This document shows, piece by piece, positions 56,946 to 64,000 of a DNA stretch of 64,000 bases. Both the position numbers and the translations under genes were made by a program. Each line of letters starts with the position of its first letter. Position 1 is the stretch's first letter. Origin of the DNA: Ailurus styani (taxonomy: Eukaryota > Chordata > Mammalia > Carnivora > Ailuridae). Under the pieces are notes generated by a model. It was given only the letters and a program-made list of their open reading frames with translations, ran no database searches and was not told where the DNA came from. The stretch is taken from NCBI GenBank assembly GCA_002007465.1, contig LNAC01000036.1, positions 4,657,250-4,721,249 of the forward strand, written 5' to 3'.

Positions 56946-57515
56946 GCAGCTTCTTTGAGGTTCAGAAAGTTCTGAAAGACAGAGTCAACTGTTTCCAAAG
57001 GTTTGTGCTTATCAGAATTATTCTTAGGTTTTTGTGTTCCCAGGTCACTTCACTAGATCAGGCCCCTATCTTTCCATGTCTGTACCCCTTCCAGAGCCTC
57101 CTGCATGGATTCCCGGACTTGGATTCCTCACCCACAGCCTGATCACTCCTCTGCTGCCATTGCCCTACTCAGGAACCACAGGGATATCCATTTTCAGCTT
57201 TATATATCCTTTGCCTTACTTTCATTCTGTATTCTCTTCTTCCCCATATCTCAATTGATCTGGACTAGCCACAGTCTTTTGTGTGGCTTACAGGGAGACC
57301 ATCCACACTTCCACTTCGGTATGCTGAATCTGTCCTTGGGAGACCCCAAGCCTTCTTTCCACTCCTCAGATTCTCCCTCTCCCTTCAGATCCCGGGAGAG
57401 GTTTCCCCTGAAAGGTACGCTGACTAGTCCCTTACCCACCTACCTCTCCTTAGGTCTCCATGTCTCCTGGATGTGCAGGTCATCTATATTTTCATTGATT
57501 TTTATGTCTGCTTAT
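56946..57515. other. Unclassified, possibly L2-derived
   Basis: Pyrimidine-rich text with CTGATCACTCCTCTGCTG and similar phrases may be diverged L2. The 141-residue plus frame (57105-57530) has no recognised domain. Confidence 0.3.
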
Positions 57516-57519
57516 TCTA

Positions 57520-59810
57520 TGAATTATTGAGAGAGGAATGTTGAAGACTCAAACTATAATTTCAATTTGTCTGTTTCTCCTTTCATTTCTGTCAAATTTT
57601 GTTGCGTGTATGGTAAAGTTCTCTTAATAGGTGAATACCCATTTGGGTTGGTCATATCTTCTGGCCTTATTGAATGGACTCCTTTATCATTGTGAAGTGT
57701 CTTTCTTTATCTCTCATACTGCTCTTTGCCCTAAAGTCTACTTCATCTGTTAGAGATATAGCTCCTCCTGCTGTGTGTTTACATGGTCTATCATTTCCTC
57801 AGACTTCAACTTTTAAACTATATATAAATTTTTTATGTAAGGTAAATTTCTTGAATAACTTTCTTAATTTTTTGTTCACTTTGACAACTTCTGCATTATA
57901 ATTGCTGTTTTTAGTCTGTTTACATTTAATGCAGTTACTGAAATGATTGGTTTAAGTCTACCATCCAACTATTTGTCTCATTTGTTCCTTTTTTGCCTTC
58001 TCCTGGATTGATTATTTTTTGTATTCAATTTTATTAATTGTATTTTATTATTATTCCATTTTATGTTTTCTTTTTCTCTGTGTGTGGTTGCAGTAGGAAT
58101 TGCAATATAAGATTTTATCTTCCAAACTGTACATTCAAATATATACTACTTTACATACAATGTAAGACTCTTATAACAGTATATATCCATTCCTCTTTTA
58201 GTGCTCTGTCCTATCATTGTCATACATTTCACTTCTACATTTGTTATGAATGTCAATTTTTGCTTATTATTTTTGCTTTAGAATTTCGTTTTAGAATTTC
58301 TTAAATGAGAAAAAATATTTTATATTTACCTACATATTTGTCCTTTCCTGTGTTCCTCATTATTTTGCATAGATTTGAGTTTTCATTTGTAATTTTCTTT
58401 CAGCCAGAAAACATTTATTTAACTTTTGTTAAGTGTAGTACTGGTTTGCTGGCAATGGATTCTCTCATTATTTTGGTCTCAATTTTTGAAGAATATTTTC
58501 ACTGGCCATAGAAATCTATGTTGTCACTTTTTAATTTCAGCATTTAAAAAATATCATTCCATTACCTTCTTACTTGCATGATCTATGATAAGAAGTCAGA
58601 GATACTTCTCATCTTCCCCCCCCCCGTATATAATGTATCTTTTTCTAGCTGCTTTGAAGATTTCCCCTTCACGATTCATTTTTAGCAATTTGGTTATGAT
58701 GTGTATTGGTAAAGTGTTCTTTATGTTTATCCTGCTTGATGTCACTTGAGCATCTAGAATCTGTGGGTATATAGTTTTCATCAAAAAATTATAAACCATC
58801 CAGTATTTTTTCAAATATTTATCTGCCTCCCCTTCTCCACTTCTAGGATACCAATTATACATATGTTAGGCTGTTTGATATTTTCCCACAAGATACTTCG
58901 TCTGTCTTCCTTTTTTCAGCCTTTTTCTTTCCCCTATTCTGTGTGTCAGCTTGGATAGTTTTCATTGCCCTGTCTTCAGGTTCACTGATCTTTTCTTCCA
59001 CAGTGTCAAATCTGGTCTTAATCCTATCTACTTAATTTTTTATTGCAGACATTTCATTTTGAGCTCTAGAAATTCTATTTTGATTTAAAAAAATAGTTTC
59101 TATTTCTCTTCATATTTGGTTCATGTTTCCGTCTGACTCCTTAAAGATATTATAGCTGTTTTCAATTGCTTGTCTGCTGATTCCATCATTCCTCTCATTT
59201 GCAGTTTGTTCCCATAGACTGATTTTTCAGTTATGGTTCACATTTGCCTAGTTCTTTTCATGTCTAGTATTTTTTTAATTGAAGACAGAACACCATAAAT
59301 GCTAAATTGTTGTTGGAATTTTGTTGTGTTCTTTTAAAGAGTGTTGAGTTTTCTTGCAGGCAGTTAATTTACTGTTACTAGTTGAGTACTCATTTAGGTT
59401 TGTTACTAATGGTAGTTTAAATACTTTTAGGACTTGGTTTTATAGGGTGTCTACTGAATTCCCTGGTGTTCAACAAATTTTCTTCATTCTAGTTTGTTGA
59501 AACTTGAATGCTTCCTAGGCACATGTAACTTGTGATAGTTGTTCAGCTAATGGTTCTCCAATAGTTGTTCTGTCTCTGGTAGTTCTCTGTGTGGTCTTAT
59601 GGAGCCACACCCTACATGTGCAATTTATTATTTATACAAACAAGGGCCTCCAGTGAAGATGCCTGGAGCTCTTTCTTGTAGCTATTTCTTCTTTGGCACC
59701 CTGTCCCTCCAATTTCAGCCACCTCAACCTCCCTTAACTATAGTCCCTTGTCTCTTAGGTTCAGGGAGGATCCCATCCTCTAAGTGAGTTCCTCCTCCTT
59801 GTTTGAGTCT
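57520..59810 (-). repeat. Old L1M, antisense ORF2 through ORF1 to 5' region
   Basis: Complemented ORF2 text (TTTCTCCTTTCATTTCTGTC near 57575; CTAAAGTCTACTTCATCTGT near 57732) passes into complemented ORF1 text (CCAATTATACATATGTTAGG near 58850; TGCCCTGTCTTCAGGTTCAC near 58967; ATTTCATTTTGAGCTCTAG near 59049). A C9-10 run at 58616 falls within it. Frames are destroyed. The order ORF2 then ORF1 on the plus strand fixes the orientation. Confidence 0.75.
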
Positions 59811-60480
59811 GATAAGTGACCCTAGGCAGAAAGCCAGGATAATCATAGGACTCGCCTCAATTGTTTCCTTGCTCTTAGACATCAAAATTTCATGTACCTA
59901 TTGTCCAACATCTAAAGAATTGTTTCATACATTTGTCCAGTATTACAAAAGTATGTAATGACAGGGCTAGTTTGTACATTCCATCATGACCAAGGGATCA
60001 CCTCATAAGCTTCTTTAGCTATCACAGAGTTGATTAAGTGCTGAACACAAAACAGTATTAGAGAAATCGAATGGATCAAATTGTACAAATCTACAAAGGA
60101 AAGTAGATTCCCTATGTGTGGCTGCATCCTTTTCTCTCTTTGTGTTGTGGTGAGTTTCATTTTCCTATTCCCACTCTGCTTTTACCTTTCTGTGGTCTGA
60201 ATGATCTGGACATCTGAGATGTTCATTTGCCTCTCTAGAAATAGAGGAGGTATGTTGGGTTATGTGGGGAGAAGTTGGACTGAATCAAGGAAGTAATTAC
60301 AGAAGCTAGTTTAGTCTATTTCTATTTAACTGGCAGAGAAAATTTAGTCCCAAGATTCTGGTTGTTGCCTTTAGAGAGAGAGAGATCTCTGGGGGCCAGT
60401 AACATTTTACGTCATCCCTAGGGAGGACTTTCTAGACCCAAGCACAGCTGAGTGTAATATAGTGAAAGGTCCATGGGCTT
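59811..60480. other. Unclassified non-coding sequence
   Basis: No repeat recognised, apart from a GAGAGAGAGA run near 60373. Confidence 0.4.
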
Positions 60481-60484
60481 GCCT

Positions 60485-60867
60485 GCTGATTAATTTTATG
60501 TGTCAATTTGACTGGGTCATGGGGTGCCCAGATATTTGGTCAAATTCTGGGTGTCTCTGTGAGGGTAGTTTTGGGTGAGTTTTAAATCAACAGTGTGAGC
60601 AAAGCAAATTGCCCTCCCTAATATGGGTGGGCCTCATTCAAATCAGTTGAAGGCCTGAACTGAGCCAAAGGCTATCTATACCCCATCCTCCTGCTTTGAG
60701 CTAGAGCTATCAGTTTTTTCCTGCCTTTCAACTCAAACTAAAACATAGGCTTTTCCTGGATCTCAAGTCTGCTGGTCTTTAGAACATGGTCTTTGGATCC
60801 ACTGACTCTCCTGGTCCAGCTTGTTAGCTTACCCTGAAGATCTTGGGATTTCTCAGCCTTCATAATT

Positions 60868-60903
<36 letters not shown>

Positions 60904-60942
60904 CCTGTTGGTTCTCATTCTCTGGGAAACCCTGACTATTGT
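60485..60942 (+). repeat. ERVL-type LTR (MLT2-like), sense
   Basis: TGCTGATTAATTTTATGTGT, TGACTGGGTCATGGGGTGCC, GGGTGGGCCTCATTCAAATC, CTTGGGATTTCTCAGCCTTC and the end CTGGGAAACCCTGACTATTG form one full LTR. Its A-rich/TATA part is replaced by a CA microsatellite. No internal proviral sequence adjoins, so it is a solo LTR. The family name is tentative. Confidence 0.78.
60869..60902. repeat. Microsatellite (CA)n inside the LTR
   Basis: About 16 CA units ending in CGCACC. It occupies the position where other copies of this LTR have a TATA/GA-rich segment. Confidence 0.97.
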
Positions 60943-60969
60943 AGCTTAAGAACCACATAAACATTTCTG

Positions 60970-60970
60970 G

Positions 60971-61027
<57 letters not shown>
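60970..61027. repeat. Microsatellite (TATC)n, about 14 units
   Basis: A pure TATC tetramer tract from CTGGTATC to TATCTCAG. It stands exactly where the antisense SINE should have its T/TTTATT tail. Confidence 0.98.
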
Positions 61028-61182
61028 CAGAGAGAGAGAGCACAGCAGGCAGAGTGGCAGGCAGAGGGAGAAGCAGGCTCCCCGCCAAGCAAAAGGCCGG
61101 TGCAGGACTTGATCCCAGAATCCTGGGATCATGACCTGAGCTGAAGGCAGCCGCTTAACCAACTGAACCAGCCAGGCGTCCC
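61028..61182 (-). repeat. Can-SINE, antisense, tail replaced by TATC repeat
   Basis: GAGAGAGAGAGCACAGCAGG, CAGGCAGAGGGAGAAGCAGG, CAAAAGGCCGGTGCAGGACT and head ACTGAACCAGCCAGGCGTCC. AACATTTCTG lies before the TATC tract (60960-60969) and after the SINE (61183-61192), so the tract is part of the insertion. Confidence 0.95.
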
Positions 61183-61194
61183 AACATTTCTGTT

Positions 61195-61320
61195 TTTGAA
61201 TTCCCCCTCTGCTACTTACTAGCCATATGATCTCAGATAAGTTACCTCCTCTCTCCAGGCCCCAGATTCCTCACCTATAAAGTAGCAATATTTTGCCTCT
61301 TAAGGGTTGATAGGAAAGTC
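61195..61320 (+). repeat. MIR, sense
   Basis: CTCTGCTACTTACTAGCCAT, CTCAGATAAGTTACCTCCTC, GATTCCTCACCTATAAAGTA and GGGTTGATAGGAAAG follow the MIR core. Confidence 0.88.
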
Positions 61321-61583
61321 TAAAGAGGAAGGTAAAAAGGGCCCATTGCTAAATGCAGAATATGTAGAATCTAGAGGTTCCTTTCTTCTATGGTTGTTCC
61401 CTCAATGCCTAACCCACTCAAGAGAGAAGATTCTTGCTGCAGGGAGGAGTAGCAGGGATGTTGTGCACTCTCCACTTTCTCTGTGCTTCTCAAGTGATGC
61501 AGGTGAATCAGGGAAAGAGGCATTTTCTAGCAACTTGGATTCAACTACTAGCAGGCCTTTGAGGCAATTGCACCCAAGGATAC

Positions 61584-62092
61584 TGTGTCAGGGTTCCCCA
61601 GGGAAATAGGACCAACAGGAGAAATATAGATATATGGAAAGAGGTTGATCATGAGGCCCGACTCACACCATCATGGAGACTGAGAAGTCCAACAATCTGC
61701 CATCTGTAAACTTAGGCCTATGAAAGCTGGTGGTGTACTTCTAGTCCAAACCCAAAGGGCTGGAAACCAGGGGAGATGGCAGTGTATGTTCTGATTCAAG
61801 TCCAAAGGCCCAGGAACCAAGACACCTGCAATTGAGGGCAGGAGAAGATGGACATCCTAGCTCAATCAGAGGGCAAATTCATTCTTCCTCAACCTTTTTG
61901 TTCTGATATAGATCCTCAGTGGATTGGATGATGCCCTGCCACATTGGTAAGGGAACTTGTCTTTACTCAGTCTACCAATTCAAATGCTAACCTCTCCTGG
62001 AAGTCTTTTTCCAGACACTCAGAAATGGTGTGTTACCAGCTCTCTGGGCATCCCTTAGCCTAGTCAAGTTGCACATAAAATACTTCATCACA
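61584..62092 (-). repeat. ERVL-type LTR (MLT2-like), antisense
   Basis: Starts TGTCAGGGTTCCCCAGGGAA, then CTGAGAAGTCCAACAATCTG, CAGTGGATTGGATGATGCCC, TTACTCAGTCTACCAATTCA and AGCCTAGTCAAGTTGCACAT. It is the reverse counterpart of the LTR at 60485-60942 and is more complete (about 510 bases). Solo, with no internal region. Confidence 0.8.
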
Positions 62093-62244
62093 GATATTTT
62101 AATAACAGTCCCCCTCTACGTCTCTAGTGCACTGTCCTTAAAAAGCACTATGTCTTCTCTACTGGGCCCTCTGAGGCAAGCTGATAGGTATAATTACCTC
62201 CTCAAGTTAATATGTATGCCTCTCTCCTTTTCTTCATTCCTTTA

Positions 62245-62430
62245 CTCTTTCAATTAAATATTTATTGAGTACCTACTGTGTGCTAGGTACTGTGCTAGAA
62301 GTGCTGGCACAGAGTGCCTCCCAGTGCAGAGGCAGAGACAGGCAGTGAACCATCAATTCTACAAATAATTATTGGATTACCATGGTGGTAAGTGCCATAA
62401 AGGAGAAGTGAAGGCTCTGTCTGAGATGAC
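62245..62430 (-). repeat. LINE L2 3' end, antisense
   Basis: TAAATATTTATTGAGTACCT, ACTGTGTGCTAGGTACTGTG and TACCATGGTGGTAAGTGCCA are the complement of the L2 end, then diverge. Confidence 0.72.
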
Positions 62431-62687
62431 GGGGAGACTCGGAAAGGGAAGAGAAATGTTCCACTGAGCTTTGTGACATCAGCAAGGGGGGGCAGAGGCA
62501 GAGTAGGGGGCACAAATGTCTATGACAGACCCAGAGATGTCAGGCTGGTGCCATCCCCTCCGTACCCAGCAAATGGCCAGCCACCTGTTTTCCTTAATGC
62601 ATAGTGCGATCTGGTCCCCTTTCACTTGATTCTTTTCCATAATGTTGACTGTCAGGAAGTTACCCCAATTGCTCTCCTATGTCCTTG

Positions 62688-63028
62688 ACCAAGGACCGGC
62701 AGACATTTTCTGGAAAGGGCCAGAGAGTAAGTATTCTAGGCTTTGTGGTCCAGACAGCCTGTTGTTGGAGCTCTGCAGCCTACCACCGTGGGGCAAAAGC
62801 AGCCATGGATGATATGTACATGAGTGAGTGTAGCTGTGTTCCAATAAAACTTTATCTGTGGACGCTGAAATTTGAACTTCATATACTTTTTACATGTCAC
62901 AGAATATGATTCTCCTTTTGAGTTTGTCTACCATTTAAAAATGTAGAAAACCACCCTTAGTCCATGGGCTGGCCATATCCAAACAGGTGGGGAGCTGGAT
63001 CTGGGGGGCTGCAGTTTGCCAGTGCTGC
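62688..63028 (+). mobile_element. hAT-type MITE (MER1-like), with inverted ends
   Basis: Begins GGACCGGCAGACATTTTCTG, contains AAAGGGCCAGAGAGTAAGTA, CTAGGCTTTGTGGTCCAGAC, GCAAAAGCAGCCATGGATGA and TGTTCCAATAAAACTTTATC, and ends GGGGCTGCAGTTTGCCAGTG. The ends (GGCAGAC... and ...GTTTGCC) are imperfect inverted repeats. The family name is tentative. Confidence 0.72.
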
Positions 63029-63029
63029 T

Positions 63030-63790
63030 CCTGACTAACTTTCCAGCTACCCTACAGACTGCTTTCTCCCCCTGCCTGCCCCATCAGCCCCCCGCCCCAA
63101 ACGTCTCCAAAAATCAAGCTCATTGCTCCAGTGAAGTCACCTTTTCCTCATATTCTGGTTTTTGTTCCTCTGGGAATGGTGGGACAGAAAAAAAAAACCA
63201 AAACGCAGAACCACCGTTGTAGCCATGCTGGGCTGTTAGAACTTCTCACACCCGCCAGGCACATTCCTCCCTTCCCCGGCTTCCACCCTCTCCTCTCCAC
63301 GGCAAACTTCTCTGAAGACTTGTGTCTACTCCCTGTGGCTGTTTCATCACCTCCCACTCCTCACTCTGCACCCCCTCCAATCTGGCTTCCACCCCATCGT
63401 GCCACAAAAACAGCTCCCACAAAGGTCACCGATGACCTCAGTGTTGCTAAATCCAAAGGACATTCTTCAGTTCTCATCTTACTTGCAGTTGACATGGTTG
63501 ACCGCTCTCTCCTTCTTGAAAATACTCTTTCTGACTCTGGCTGCCCTTTCTCTTCCTGCGCTGTGTACCTTCTCTCCACTACCAGGTCCCTACCTGTTGG
63601 AATTGCTAAAGGCCGAAGCCAGGGTCTGTTTACCTTCTCCCTTGAGCTACTCTTTTTGGGTGATCACACATCTATAGCTCCCATCCTGAGCTCTTTGAGC
63701 CACAGCCCATCCCTCTCTCCAGTGCTTACCTGACATCTCCTCTCAGATGTCTTAAAGCACCTCACACTTCACCTGTCCCAAACCTAAATC
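63030..63790 (+). pseudogene. LINE L2 ORF2 reverse-transcriptase remnant
   Basis: A 200-residue frame (63131-63733) retains diverged L2 reverse-transcriptase text: TAPTKVTDDLSVAKSKGHSS, then VLILLAVDMVDRSLLLENTL, equivalent to the family block 'VLILLDLSAAFDTVDHSLLLETL'. The catalytic first Asp region is altered by a deletion (LAVDMVD instead of LDLSAAFDTVD). The 'YADD' part is not reached in frame. It is a fossil; the length of the frame comes from low-stop pyrimidine-rich DNA. Confidence 0.75.
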
Positions 63791-63804
63791 ATCCACTCAT
63801 CCAA

Positions 63805-63960
63805 CTGTGCACTCAGTTAACAAGCAGTTACTGAGCACTTGCTATCTGTCAGAGGCTGTACTAGTTGCCAAGGACACCATTTTCAGTAAAAGGAGACAAG
63901 AGTCCTGCCCTTGAAGGGGGCTTGTAGTCCACAGGGGAGACCCATATTGACCACACCTTC
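63805..63960 (-). repeat. LINE L2 3' end, antisense
   Basis: AGCAGTTACTGAGCACTTGC, TATCTGTCAGAGGCTGTACT, CCAAGGACACCATTTTCAGT and CCTGCCCTTGAAGGGGGCTT are the complement of the L2 end. It points toward the sense L2 fragment just upstream. Confidence 0.75.
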
Positions 63961-64000
63961 ATACCTCTGATTCCCCCAACTCATCTCTCTACCACACTGG

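Noticed and set aside
48323..62092. One provirus bounded by two LTRs
   Set aside because: The copies at 48.3 and 61.6 kb share orientation but are 13 kb apart, with L2, MIR, L1M and unique DNA between and no gag/pol-like sequence. Solo LTRs are simpler.
1..64000. A bacterial-type defence or biosynthetic system, or any new multi-gene system
   Set aside because: The repeat content shows mammalian nuclear DNA, and no set of coding genes is present.

Overview
This 64-kb window is vertebrate nuclear DNA, almost certainly from a carnivoran mammal and most likely a mustelid (ferret, mink, otter or badger type). The strongest evidence is about 19 copies of tRNA-Lys-derived Can-SINEs. Several have the form I associate with mustelids: a head GGGCGCCTGGGTGGCTCAGT, the phrase GCAGGCAGAGAGAGAGGAGG on the opposite strand, and an AATAAATAAA/ATCTTT tail. 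Carnivoran L1 3' ends are also present, over a background of mammalian MIR, L2, old L1M, hAT-type and ERVL-type LTR fossils. I found no protein-coding exon, tRNA, rRNA, CpG island or gene promoter that I could defend. The window reads as intergenic or deep intronic sequence. The open reading frames seen are short chance frames or repeat remnants.

Layout. 0-4.9 kb: antisense L1M debris with two Can-SINEs. 4.9-10.7 kb: one L1 in plus orientation from 5'UTR through ORF1 and a deleted ORF2 to the 3'UTR, broken by three Can-SINEs. 12.2-14 kb: further L1M pieces. 15.3-17.4 kb: a long antisense L2 that received a SINE which in turn received an L1 tail, plus a second SINE and a GT/GA microsatellite. 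17.5-19.8 kb: mostly unique DNA with an enhancer-like block. 19.8-27.8 kb: a run of antisense L1M pieces carrying an apparent assembly duplication around a single N. 28-37 kb: sparse MIR/L2, a carnivoran L1 3' end, three microsatellites or simple tracts, and two opposed L1 tails. 37-39.7 kb and 42-48 kb: repeat-poor DNA with candidate regulatory elements. 48.3-49 kb: an ERVL-type LTR next to a 180-base N gap in a G-rich tract. 49-57 kb: L2/MIR-rich, otherwise unique DNA. 57.5-59.8 kb: antisense L1M. 60.5-62.1 kb: two LTRs of the same family in inverted orientation around a SINE whose tail has become a TATC microsatellite. 62.7-64 kb: a hAT-type MITE and an L2 fragment with recognisable reverse-transcriptase coding.

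There is no gene system to assemble here. The points of interest are the layered order of insertions, two assembly flags (23.6 kb and 48.8 kb), potentially polymorphic young SINEs and microsatellites, and repeat-free blocks with clustered transcription-factor-like motifs. Family names were assigned by recognition without a repeat library, so subfamily labels are tentative and fragment edges may be off by tens of bases.
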